Shown here: positions 36,222-49,977 of the stretch, piece by piece
Layout: the number at the start of each line of letters is the position of its first letter
Position numbering within the stretch: the stretch's first letter is position 1
Source: Candidatus Didemnitutus sp.
GTDB taxonomy: Bacteria; Verrucomicrobiota; Verrucomicrobiia; Opitutales; Opitutaceae
Reading direction: 5' to 3'
Assembly (NCBI GenBank): GCA_023701285.1
Contig: JAMPXH010000002.1
Location: 1-64,000, forward strand
DNA: 64,000 bases
Notes under the pieces: model-generated
Seen by the model: only the letters and a program-made list of their open reading frames with translations
Told to the model about the DNA's origin: nothing
Database searches by the model: none
Program-made: the position numbers and the translations under genes

Positions 36222-39143
36222 TCAGAAACGCCGCGAGAGCGTGAGCGAGAAATCGCGGCCGGCGCGGTAATGCGTGCGCTCGTAAGTCTGCACGGTCGCG
36301 GCCGGATCGTAGATGAGCCCGCGCGCGGGGTTGACGAGGTTCTTGGCGGAGAACTTGAGCGTCCACGCCTCGCCGAGGCGCTGCGAGAGATTGAGGTCGT
36401 AGCGGTCGTAGCCGCGCTCGTAGAGGTCGAACTCCGGCGGGTAACCCGAACCGGGCAGCGTGAGCACGTCGCTGATCGCGTAGTAGGCGAGCGTGAGCTC
36501 CGTGCCCCACTTCACCTGCCGGTAGGTGAGGTCGGCGTTGACGAGCCAGCGCGGCTGGTCGAAGAGCGGGCGCGACACCGGCAGCAGCGCCGGGTCGAGG
36601 TAGACGACGTTGCGCAGCTGCGCGATCGTGGTGGGATGCAGCGGCACCTCGGCGTCGATGCGGGTGAAGTTGCCGCCGACGGTCGTCGAGTCGAAGAAGC
36701 GACCGAGGAAACCGAGGCTCTTGCGCACCTCGATCTCCCAGCCCTCGAGCGTGGCGTCGCCGGGATTGTTGGCCCAGCTCTCGAAGCGGCCGAGGGTGGC
36801 GTTCTCGAAGAGGAGCTTCTCGATCGGACGCGCGATGTCCTTCCGGAAAACGCTGACCGCGAGCAGGTCGTTGGCGCCGCGGCCGAAGAACCACTCGGCG
36901 CGCGCGTCGTAGTTTTCCACTTCGCTGGGTTCGAGCGCAGGGTTGCCGAGCACGAGGTTGCCGGTGTCGATGCTCTGCGAGAAATACGCGCCGACCTCGC
37001 GGAACGACGGCCGGGCGCGCGTCGCGGAGTAATTGAGCCGCAGGAAGACGCGGCGGTGCGGGTTCCACGTGAGCCCGAGCGCGGGCAGCGCGTCGTCGCG
37101 GTCAAGGCGCGTGGCGAGACGGTCAGGCGTGGTGCCGAGGATCGGCTGCACGCCGGCCTGCTGGTAGATGTTGGCCGCGGTCTCGTTGCCGAACTGGCCG
37201 AGGCCGTCGGAGTTCATCTGAAAGGTCTCCCAGCGGAAGCCGCCGGCGAGCTTGAGGGCCCAGGGCAGCTCCAGCACGGCGGATGCGTAGAGCGCCTCGA
37301 TCTCGCGACGGCCGCGGGAGGAGGAAAGTCCGTCGTTCGAGCCGGCCTCGACGAGCAGGCGGTCGTAGAGTCCCTGCGCGGTCGAGGCGACGAAACTGGT
37401 GCCGGAGGGCGGCGCATAGACGGAGGCCTGGCCGTCGTTGGCGCGGTCGGAGGCTTCGCGCGCGGCGCCGAGGCGGAGCGTGGAATCCTCGCGACCGAGG
37501 CCGCGGAAGGGCAGCGCGAAGTCCGCGCGCGCGATGTCCTGGCGCTCCAGCGTGTCGCTCCACGTGCGCACGAGCGGCTCGGGCGCGACGTTGGTGGCGG
37601 GCAACAGGTAGGTGCCGGGCGTCGCCTCGCCAGCGGCGCCGAGTTGCTGCGCGTAGGTGGCCTCGGTGTAGTGCGGCTCCTTCTGGTAGGTCTTCGCGCG
37701 CTGGGCGGACCAGCTGGCCTTCAACTCGCGGCTGCCGAGCGGGAACACGTGCTCGCCGCGCACTTGGAAGGCGGTGAGGTGGCGCTGGCGGTAATAGGTG
37801 ACGTCGCGCTTCCAGCTGTAGTCGGCGAGCTCCGAGATGTTCACCACCGGGTCGAATTGCTGCGACTCCACGACGTCGATGCCGCTGCGCGAGACGAGCG
37901 CGGTGAACCCGAGCTGGTGTTCGGGCGTCAGCGTCACGCCGATGCTCGCGAGCGCGCCGAGCGTGGTCTCGTATTCGCCCTGCGTGTAATGACCCGAGCC
38001 GAAATCGGAGGCGGGCAACAGGATCCCCTGCTCCATCGTGCTCGGTTGGGCCGGGCGCGGCGGCGGCGGGAACGGCCGCGCGGGCTGGCGGTTGCGCGAG
38101 GTGAGCGCGGTCTTGCTCCCGCGCTCGAGCGTCACGCCGTGGTCGTAGGTCAGCGCGGCGAGCACGCCGACGGTGCGGCCGGCGATCTCGAAACGGTCGC
38201 CATAGACGAAACTCGCCTTCTGTCCGGGCTCGGGATTGCTGCGGCCGGGCACGACCTGGAACGCCGCCCGCTCGCCGCGCGCCGGGCGGTCGCCCTCGCC
38301 GCTCGCATAGCGGTCGCGGTTGCCGCGCGTGCCGTAGTCCGGCACCCCGCCGCGGCCGGCGCCGTCGTGCCACTTGAGGCCGAGCGCCAGCTCGATCTCG
38401 CGCTGATCGGGGATGAAGCGCGTGTTCAGATCCACGCTGCCACCGGACGTGTCGCCCCACATCTCGGGCATGAAGGCCTTGCTGACCACGATGGTGTCGA
38501 GGAGCTTGGCGGGGAACAGATCGAGTTGCACCGCCTGCTTCTCCGGGTCGGGGCTCGGGAGCTTGAGCCGGTTGAGCAGCGTGTTGCCGTAGCGGTCGCT
38601 CAGGCCGCGCACGACGGCGAACTCGCCGCCGGCGAGCGAGACGCCGGGGAGCCGGATGAGCGCCTCGGCGGCGTCGCTCGCGGCGAATTTCGACAGCATC
38701 TCCGGACTCACCGCGTCGATCGGCACCTCCGTGCGCCGGCGCAGCGCCAGCACGCCGGCCGCGGAATTCTCCGCAATGCTCGATTTCACCTCGAATTTCT
38801 CCATCCGCACCACGTCATCGCGCACCCGGTGCAACTGCATCGTCACATAGGCCGCGCGGCCGGACTCGACCGCCACGTCGCGCAACTGCGCGGGCTGGAA
38901 GCCGTCCTTCGCGAACTCCAGCTGCACCACACCAGCGGGCAGCGCACCGATGAGGAAGCGGCCCGTCAAGTCCGTCACCGCGGACTCCTCCGTGCCGGCC
39001 ACACGCACCGTGGTCCCGAGCAACGGCGTGCCCGTGCCGGCGTCGTAAACCTGACCGGAGACGACGCCGGCGGCGAGGACGCGACCAACGAGGCCGAGAC
39101 CGAGAAACGAGAGAACGAGGAGGAGGCGAAGACGCGAGGACAT
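36222..39143 (-). CDS. TonB-dependent receptor with N-terminal carboxypeptidase-regulatory-like domain
   Basis: VVSGQVYDAGTGTPLLGTTVRVAGTEESAVTDLTGRFLIGALPAG; plug VSLAGGEFAVVRGLSDRYGNTLLNRLKLPS; C-terminal FSLTLSRRF. Confidence 0.93.
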   Translation of the reverse strand: MSSRLRLLLVLSFLGLGLVGRVLAAGVVSGQVYDAGTGTPLLGTTVRVAGTEESAVTDLTGRFLIGALPAGVVQLEFAKDGFQPAQLRDVAVESGRAAYVTMQLHRVRDDVVRMEKFEVKSSIAENSAAGVLALRRRTEVPIDAVSPEMLSKFAASDAAEALIRLPGVSLAGGEFAVVRGLSDRYGNTLLNRLKLPSPDPEKQAVQLDLFPAKLLDTIVVSKAFMPEMWGDTSGGSVDLNTRFIPDQREIELALGLKWHDGAGRGGVPDYGTRGNRDRYASGEGDRPARGERAAFQVVPGRSNPEPGQKASFVYGDRFEIAGRTVGVLAALTYDHGVTLERGSKTALTSRNRQPARPFPPPPRPAQPSTMEQGILLPASDFGSGHYTQGEYETTLGALASIGVTLTPEHQLGFTALVSRSGIDVVESQQFDPVVNISELADYSWKRDVTYYRQRHLTAFQVRGEHVFPLGSRELKASWSAQRAKTYQKEPHYTEATYAQQLGAAGEATPGTYLLPATNVAPEPLVRTWSDTLERQDIARADFALPFRGLGREDSTLRLGAAREASDRANDGQASVYAPPSGTSFVASTAQGLYDRLLVEAGSNDGLSSSRGRREIEALYASAVLELPWALKLAGGFRWETFQMNSDGLGQFGNETAANIYQQAGVQPILGTTPDRLATRLDRDDALPALGLTWNPHRRVFLRLNYSATRARPSFREVGAYFSQSIDTGNLVLGNPALEPSEVENYDARAEWFFGRGANDLLAVSVFRKDIARPIEKLLFENATLGRFESWANNPGDATLEGWEIEVRKSLGFLGRFFDSTTVGGNFTRIDAEVPLHPTTIAQLRNVVYLDPALLPVSRPLFDQPRWLVNADLTYRQVKWGTELTLAYYAISDVLTLPGSGYPPEFDLYERGYDRYDLNLSQRLGEAWTLKFSAKNLVNPARGLIYDPAATVQTYERTHYRAGRDFSLTLSRRF

Positions 39144-39358
39144 GGAGTGGTCGCACGCGCCGGGACGATGGCCGCCGGCACGCGCGCGCCACTCACAACC
39201 AGCGTGCGCCGCGCCTCCGCAAACGCGAAGCGCCGTCGCCACACAATCTTCACCGGCGCGTCACCGCTCCGGCACAAAGGTGACATTTTTCACGCCGCCT
39301 GCGTGCATACGCTACGACGCGCCACGTCACACATCCGCCCGCGCCGCCGGCCTCCGCG

Positions 39359-40270
39359 TCAGCCGATCGCTTCGCCGAGGCGCTCGCCCATGCGCGCGTA
39401 AACCTCGAGCTGGTTGGCGCTGTGCGTGAGCAGGTCGGCGTCGAAGCGGATGCGGTTCTTCTGGAACAGCGTGATCACGCACGAGCCGCCGAACTTGAAG
39501 AGCCCCTTCTCCGCGCCCTTCTCCACCGCGCGGCCCGGGACGTAGTTCTGCATGATGCTGCCGACCATCGTGGCACCGATCTCACACACGGCCACGCGGC
39601 CGAACTGCGGCGTATCGACCCGCGTCACCATGCGTTTGTTTTCCCACAGATAATTCAGGTTCCGCCGCAGCGCGATCGGCGACACGGAATAGAGCCAGCC
39701 GTTGAGCAGCTTCGCCTCGGCGGGCGTGCCCGCGACCGGGAAGTGGAACCGGTGGTAATCCACCGGGCACAGGCGCGAGATGAGCATCGCTCCACCGGCG
39801 AACTCCTCCGCCAGAGCCGCATCGCCGAGAAAGCTCGCGAGCGAAAATTTCTGCCCCTTCGCGTAGAACGACTCCGCCGCCTCGACGTCCGGCAGCACCA
39901 GATGCCGGCCGTCCGCGGGCAACACCGCCACGCGCTCGCCCGGCGCAATCGGCCGCGCGCCGGGTTTCAGCGCCCGGTAGAAGAACTCGTTGAAGGTGTT
40001 GAACGCGAAGGCGCTCTTCGCGAACTCGTCCACGTCGAGATTGTAGTCGACGATGAAGGGGATCACGTGCCGCCCGCTGCTGCGGCGCGTCATCTGCCAG
40101 CCATAGTAACGCGAGAGCCACGCCCGCTTCACCAGCAGCTCCAGCGCCGCGCGGCCGGGCGCGGTGCCGTAGGTCCAGCGCAGCCATTTTTCGCCATAGA
40201 CGGCCTCGGTCTCGATCACCTGCTTGGCGCGGTGGAAATAGCGGATGGGCTCGGAGGATGGCGCGGACAT
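39359..40270 (-). CDS. psd: Phosphatidylserine decarboxylase
   Basis: [50 protein letters not shown] pyruvoyl-serine region. Confidence 0.9.
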   Translation of the reverse strand: MSAPSSEPIRYFHRAKQVIETEAVYGEKWLRWTYGTAPGRAALELLVKRAWLSRYYGWQMTRRSSGRHVIPFIVDYNLDVDEFAKSAFAFNTFNEFFYRALKPGARPIAPGERVAVLPADGRHLVLPDVEAAESFYAKGQKFSLASFLGDAALAEEFAGGAMLISRLCPVDYHRFHFPVAGTPAEAKLLNGWLYSVSPIALRRNLNYLWENKRMVTRVDTPQFGRVAVCEIGATMVGSIMQNYVPGRAVEKGAEKGLFKFGGSCVITLFQKNRIRFDADLLTHSANQLEVYARMGERLGEAIG

Positions 40271-40421
40271 GCGCCGGCACGTTCGCGCAAATCCCGGGCG
40301 GCAAAAAGCGCAAAATGCGCGAAATCGCCCGCGCCGGCCGGGGCGCCGGCGGCGGTTTTTCCGGCCCCTCGCCCCCGAATTCGGGTTGCGAACCTCGCCC
40401 GGCTCGCCGGAATTCCCTGCC

Positions 40422-40910
<489 letters not shown>

Positions 40911-40938
40911 GCGCCGCGCACCGGCGCCCCGCGCCGGC

Positions 40939-41951
40939 TCAATCGTAACTCAGGTCGGTCGCCTTGCCGCGGAAGATGCGGTAGGCCAGCACCGTGTAGC
41001 CGAGTAAAAACGGCAGCACGAACACCGTCCCGGCGAGGATCACCGCCAGCGACGCCGGCGCGGCGGCGGCCTCCGCGATGCGCAGCCGCCCGGGGATGAT
41101 GTAGGGATAGAAACTGTAAACCAGCCCCACGAACCCGAGGACGAAGATCACCACTGCGATCGCCAACGGCATCCAATTGAGCCGGTCGCCGGGCAGCGGC
41201 AGCACGCCGAGCAGGAAATGCAGGATCAGCGTCAAGGCGACCGACGCCACCGGCAGCGCGATCACCAGCGCCAGCTCCGGAAACACGAACATCCGCTCGT
41301 AGAGCCGCGTGTCGACGAACACCGCCGCCACGCTGCTGACGATCGCGCCGAGCGCCATCGTCCAGATCGCCCGCCGCGCCCAGCCCACCGCGCGCAGTTG
41401 CAGCGCGCCCTCGGTCTTGTGGATCAGCCACGCCGCGCCCATCAGCACGTAACCCGCCACGACCAGCGCGCCGAAGGACGCCGCGAACGCCACGCTCGCC
41501 GCGCCCGCCTGGAAACCGACCATGAAACGCCCGACCATGTAGCCCTGCGTCAGCGCGACCGTGAGCGAACTCGCGAAGAACACCCGGTCCCACCACGCCT
41601 TCCGCTCCGGCGGCGTCTTCTTGCGGAAGTCGAACGCCACGCCCCGGAACACCAGCGCCACGAGCATCAGCGCCACCGGCAGATACAGCTCCGCCAACAC
41701 GACGCCGTGCGCCATCGGGAACGCCACCAGCAGCAGGCCCACGCCGAGCACGAGCCACGTCTCGTTCGCATCCCAGAACGGCCCGATCGACGCGATCATC
41801 CGGTCGCGCTCCTCCGGCTGCACCCGCGCCGACAGGATGCCCACGCCGAGATCGTAGCCGTCGAGGATCGCGTAGAGCAGCATCGCCAGCCCGATCAGGA
41901 ACGCGAACGCATAGGGCAGCCACGGCGCGCCGTGTTGGAAAAATTCCGCGA

Positions 41952-41955
<4 letters not shown>
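40939..41955 (-). CDS. cydB: Cytochrome bd oxidase subunit II
   Basis: LYAILDGYDLGVGIL, GPFWDANETWLVLGVGLLLVAFPMAH. Confidence 0.95.
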
Positions 41956-43277
<1,322 letters not shown>

Positions 43278-43379
43278 GTCCGGCAATGTCGCCACGCCGC
43301 CCCCAAACACAACCGCCGACCGCGGCACCAAGCCTCCACCACGCGGCTAGTAGCCACACTGGGCCGAATCCCACAGCCC

Positions 43380-43500
43380 GCCTAATCCAAGCCGCCGCCG
43401 GCCGCGCCGCCAAAGCCTTCGTCGCCAACCTCCTTGCCCCCGGTGACGAAGTGATCGTCTGCACCACCAAGCCCGACAAATACGACCGCGACCTCCCGAC
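43380..43500 (+). pseudogene. Coding-like fragment truncated at the 101-bp repeat
   Basis: Frame reading RLIQAAAGRAAKAFVANLLAPGDEVIVCTTKPDKYDRDLP with strong G/C third positions, running into repeat copy 2. Confidence 0.3.
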
Positions 43501-43594
43501 TGATGAGCTCCTGACAATGGGGTGGTCGCCGCTGTCCCAGCGGCGACAGGCGTCGGTAGGGACACCGACGCCCACCTCCTGCATGATCCCGGCT
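43494..43594 (-). repeat. 101-bp dispersed repeat, copy 2 (inverse orientation to copy 1)
   Basis: Exact reverse complement of 4293-4393. Confidence 0.97.
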
Positions 43595-43707
43595 AAGCTC
43601 CGGGAAACAAGACCATGAGCAGACTCATGTATGGATTAACCTTACGGTCGTTCGGTTAAACTGTCATTCCTCGCGTCGCCGACGGGCCGCCGTTCCCTGC
43701 TCTCCCC

Positions 43708-43739
43708 ATCGGTGTTCATCTGTGTGCATCTGTGGTTCG
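43708..43739. repeat. Approximately 10-bp-periodic phrase, possibly a dispersed repeat
   Basis: atcggtgttcatctgtgtgcatctgtggttc; internal period gtgttcatct/gtgtgcatct/gtggttc. Confidence 0.5.
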
Positions 43740-43765
43740 CCGGTTTGAGTTGAGTCGAGCTTGAT

Positions 43766-43789
43766 GGCGCCGCTGGGGACAGCAGCGCC
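43766..43789. repeat. Hairpin sharing the core of the 101-bp repeat (possible degenerate copy)
   Basis: ggcgccgctg-ggga-cagcagcgcc; compare gtcgccgctg-gga-cagcggcgac in the 101-bp repeat. Confidence 0.4.
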
Positions 43790-44095
43790 CACCTCGATCA
43801 CCGACCTCGATTGCTGAACCGCCATGCAGGCGTCGCACCGCTGTTCTCAAATGCAGGCTTTAGACTGCTTAATTTGATTTTCCGGCGGGCTTTACCTTGC
43901 TGCGGATCGGGAAGACTTCGGACCGCTGCTGGCTTTCGCGCAGAGTTGATGAGACGAACTGGAGACGCCGGGTGATCGGCTGCAGATTACACGCGAATCC
44001 AGCCGGCGATTAGCCGGCTCCTTTACTGATCGCGCAGGCGATAAGCCGGAGCCCCTGACTCAGGATTTCGCCCGTTGGCGAAATCGATTAGCGGT

Positions 44096-46681
<2,586 letters not shown>

Positions 46682-46821
46682 GGGATTTCTCCTCTGCACG
46701 GGGCGGGCCAAGCTAAACTTACCCCGTCCCGAGCGAAACGCCACGTCCGCTTCGCCGCGGCTGTGTCACCCTGCGCCGTCGGTGTGTCCCACCTGGGCCA
46801 AAGCGCCCCGACAGCCGCGCG

Positions 46822-47175
46822 TCAGCGCTTCCGCTTCGGCCGGTTCTTGGCGTCGAGCAGCACGACGGTCGGCCGGTGGGTCTCAGCCTCGGCCGGCTCG
46901 AACTCCGCATAGGCGGCGATGATCACTTCGTCGCCGGGTTGCACCAGCCGGGCGGCGGCACCGTTGAGCATGATCTCACCGCGCTTCTGGCTGCCGATCA
47001 CGTAGGTCGCGAAGCGCGCGCCGTTGTTCACGTTGTAGATTTCCACCCGCTCGTGCAGGAGGAATCCCGCGGCGCGGCGCAACTCGGGCGCGATGGCGAT
47101 CGAGCCCTCGTAGTTCAGGTCCGACGCCGTGACGCGCGCGCGGTGGAGTTTCGATTTCAGGAGCGTGAGGCGCAT
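46822..47175 (-). CDS. panD: Aspartate 1-decarboxylase
   Basis: LKSKLHRARVTASDLNYEGSIAI self-cleavage motif; NGAAARLVQPGDEVIIAAYAEF. Confidence 0.96.
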   Translation of the reverse strand: MRLTLLKSKLHRARVTASDLNYEGSIAIAPELRRAAGFLLHERVEIYNVNNGARFATYVIGSQKRGEIMLNGAAARLVQPGDEVIIAAYAEFEPAEAETHRPTVVLLDAKNRPKRKR

Positions 47176-47185
47176 GGGAAAAAAC

Positions 47186-47962
47186 TCAGGCCGTGGCGTT
47201 CAGCCGCGCGGCGTGGCGCAGGCCGAGCAACACCAGCTCCGGCACGACCTCGTCGAACAGCCGCTCGGCTTCGAACATCCGGGCGAAGCCGCCGGTGCCG
47301 ACGACGACCGGCTTCGACCCGGCGAAGGATTCCGCCGCCAGCGTCGCCAGCAAGTGCCGGATCGCCCCGGCGTGGCCGTGATAAAGCCCCGACTGGATGC
47401 TCTCGACGGAAGTGCGACCGAGGGCCGCCTCGGGCCGCGCGATCTCCACCGCCGGCAGCTTGGCCGTGCGCGCCGACAACATTTCCGCGGACAACCCGAC
47501 GCCCGGCATGATCGCGCCGCCGAGATAGTCGCCGGCTGCCGTCACGACGTCGAAGGTCGTGGCCGTGCCGCAATCGACGACGATCGCGTCGCGTCCCGGA
47601 TGGCGCTGGGTCGCGGCGATGGCGTTGGCGACGCGGTCGGCGCCGACCTCGGCCGGATTGCGGTAGCGGATCTTCAGGCCCGTCTTCACGCCCGCCTGCA
47701 GCACGAAGGGCTCGGCCCGGAAATACTTCACGCTCGCCGCGCGCAGCGCGTAGGCCGCCGGCGGCACGACCGAGCAGATGGCGACCTGCGCGATTTCGCG
47801 CGGGTCGACGCCGTTCTCGCGCAGCACCGCGGCGAAGAACACGCCGAGTTCGTCGGACGAGCCGAGCGGATGCGTGGACTTGCGGAACTGCAGTTTCAGC
47901 GCGTCGCCGGCGAAGACGCCGCCGTGGAGCTGGGTGTTTCCGACATCAAGACAGAGGAGCAT
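47186..47962 (-). CDS. coaX: Type III pantothenate kinase
   Basis: LLCLDVGNTQLHGGVF, GADRVANAIAAT, DAIVVDCGTATTFDVV, GGAIMPGVGLSAEML. Confidence 0.95.
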   Translation of the reverse strand: MLLCLDVGNTQLHGGVFAGDALKLQFRKSTHPLGSSDELGVFFAAVLRENGVDPREIAQVAICSVVPPAAYALRAASVKYFRAEPFVLQAGVKTGLKIRYRNPAEVGADRVANAIAATQRHPGRDAIVVDCGTATTFDVVTAAGDYLGGAIMPGVGLSAEMLSARTAKLPAVEIARPEAALGRTSVESIQSGLYHGHAGAIRHLLATLAAESFAGSKPVVVGTGGFARMFEAERLFDEVVPELVLLGLRHAARLNATA

Positions 47963-49229
47963 GGGGAGGTGGGGTTGCGGGGGTGGAATCGGGATTCCGG
48001 ACCGGTGCGGGAGGCGCCGCCCGGACGAGCCACTGTTCGAGCACGGCGGCCAGCTCGCCGCGCGACGGGCAGGTGAGCACCGCGCCGTCGGCGGCGTGCA
48101 AGGTCGCGGGGAAACTGTCCGGCGCCGCGCCGCGTTCGGCGAGATCGTTGTGCACGACGGCGTCAACGCCCGCCCGGACGAAGAGCGTCCGCACCGCCGC
48201 GTCCGCCTCGGCCGCGGACGCACCGTTGGTCAGCTTGAACGCGACGATCCGCACCGGCGCCGAGGCCCGCGCGCGCAAGGCGTCGACGAGCTTCGGATGC
48301 GGGCGCAGGCGCAGCAGCGGCGGCGTGGCGGTGTCGAGCTTGCCGGTCCCGGCCGGATGCACCCGGCCGTCGGCATCGACGAGTTCGACCCCGTAGTCGC
48401 TCACCGCGGCGGCATGAACGATCGCGTCGAAGGCCTGCGCGGCGAGCAACCGCGTCAGCGCTGCATCGAGCTCGGCGAAGGTGAAAAACATTTCCTCGCG
48501 CACTGCGCCGCCCGCTGGCCGCACGGCCGACCGCGCACGCAACAGCGTCACGTCGTGCCCGCACCGGGCGAAATGCTCCGCGAGCAGCGCACCGGTTGCG
48601 CCGGTGCTGGTGTTCGTCAGCACGCGCACGCCATCGACCGGCTCCGCCGTGCCGCCGCTGGTGATGAGCACACGCAAGCGGCGCGCCGGCCTGGCCAACG
48701 CGGCCTCGACCGCGGCGACGATTTCCGGCGGCTCGATCATCCGCCCCTCGCCCACTTCGCCGCAGGCCGTCCGCCCCGCGGCGACCGGCAGCAGCCGCAC
48801 GCCCCAGCCTTCGAGCTTGGCGACGGCGGCCCGCGTCGCGGGGTGCGCCCACATCGCGGGATTCATCGCCGGGGCGACCAACCACGGTTTACGCCGGTCG
48901 TGGGCGAGGAAGAGCGCACCGGGGAGATCATCGGCCAGCCCGGCGGCAAAGCGCGCGATCGTGTGGGCCGTGGCCGGGCAAACCAGCACGGCGTCGGCCC
49001 AGCGGGTCAGCCCGATGTGCTCGAGCGCCGCTCCGGGCTCGAACATGTCGGACAGCACGGCGGCTCCGCTAATTCCCTCGAGCGTCGCGGGACCGACGAA
49101 TTTCAGCGCCGCCGCCGTCGCGACGCAGCGCACACGGTGGCCGCGTTGCACAAGGCGCGAGACGACGTCGCAGGCCTTGGCCGCGGCGATCGAGCCGGTG
49201 AAGATGACGAGCAGGTTAGAGCCGGACAT
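47946..49229 (-). CDS. coaBC: Bifunctional phosphopantothenoylcysteine decarboxylase / phosphopantothenate-cysteine ligase
   Basis: VIFTGSIAAAKACDVV, VAPAMNPAMW, VLITSGGTAEPVDGVRVLTNTSTG. Confidence 0.94.
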   Translation of the reverse strand: MSGSNLLVIFTGSIAAAKACDVVSRLVQRGHRVRCVATAAALKFVGPATLEGISGAAVLSDMFEPGAALEHIGLTRWADAVLVCPATAHTIARFAAGLADDLPGALFLAHDRRKPWLVAPAMNPAMWAHPATRAAVAKLEGWGVRLLPVAAGRTACGEVGEGRMIEPPEIVAAVEAALARPARRLRVLITSGGTAEPVDGVRVLTNTSTGATGALLAEHFARCGHDVTLLRARSAVRPAGGAVREEMFFTFAELDAALTRLLAAQAFDAIVHAAAVSDYGVELVDADGRVHPAGTGKLDTATPPLLRLRPHPKLVDALRARASAPVRIVAFKLTNGASAAEADAAVRTLFVRAGVDAVVHNDLAERGAAPDSFPATLHAADGAVLTCPSRGELAAVLEQWLVRAAPPAPVRNPDSTPATPPPHAPLS

Positions 49230-49977
49230 TGTCGATGAGTCGGACGCCTCCGAGATGCACCGCGCCGAGCCGCACGCCGTCGCGTTCGGCCACATAGTCG
49301 ACCGCGAAGCCCGCATCGCGCAGGGCCTGCGCCGCGGCCTCGGGAGTGGCCGCCCGCAGGAGCCGCGGAAACGCCGCCGCCCGCGCCCGGTCGGCCGGAG
49401 CGAGCCGGCGATTGCGCGAACTCATGGCCAGCCCATCCTCCTCGCGCACGGTGGGGCAAGCGACGATCGCGCAGGGCAGGAAGAGCGCGTCGACCATGCC
49501 GCGCACGAGCGCGAGTTGCTGCCAGTCCTTCTCGCCGAAGTAGGCGCGCGTGGGCTGCACGAGATTGAGGAGCTTCAGCACAACGGTGAGCACGCCGTCG
49601 AAATGCCCGGGACGGTGCGCACCTTCCAGCTCGCGACTGGCCTCCAGCTCGGTCACGCGGTAGCGGTAGCGGTCCGGATACATTTCCTCCGGCGGCGGCG
49701 CGAACACGTCGGTCGCGAGCCCGTCCGCGAGCGCGACGTCCTCCGCCAGCGTGCGCGGATACTTGGCGAGATCAGCGGGGTCGTTGAACTGCGTAGGGTT
49801 GACGAAGACGCTCAACACCACGCGCTCGTTCTCGGCGCGGGCGCGCTCGAGCAACGCGCGGTGTCCGGCGTGCAATGCGCCCATCGTCGGCACGAAACCC
49901 ACCGTCCGGCCGGCGAAATCGGCGCCAGCGCGGGCCTGGCGCCAGGCGGCGACGGAGTGGAACAGGCGCGGCTTCAT
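49216..49977 (-). CDS. panC: Pantothenate synthetase
   Basis: VGFVPTMGALHAGHRALLERARAENERVVLSVFVNPTQFN, YFGEKDWQQL, CPTVREEDGLAMSSRN. Confidence 0.96.
   Translation of the reverse strand: MKPRLFHSVAAWRQARAGADFAGRTVGFVPTMGALHAGHRALLERARAENERVVLSVFVNPTQFNDPADLAKYPRTLAEDVALADGLATDVFAPPPEEMYPDRYRYRVTELEASRELEGAHRPGHFDGVLTVVLKLLNLVQPTRAYFGEKDWQQLALVRGMVDALFLPCAIVACPTVREEDGLAMSSRNRRLAPADRARAAAFPRLLRAATPEAAAQALRDAGFAVDYVAERDGVRLGAVHLGGVRLIDNVRL

Noticed and set aside
36270-39401. 1043-aa plus-strand ORF
   Set aside because: Antisense shadow of a TonB-dependent receptor; composition biased, no domain recognised
39359-40270. Phosphatidylserine decarboxylase with GGSC instead of the common LGST/GGST cleavage motif
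   Set aside because: The catalytic serine and flanking context are intact; likely a tolerated variant rather than a new function
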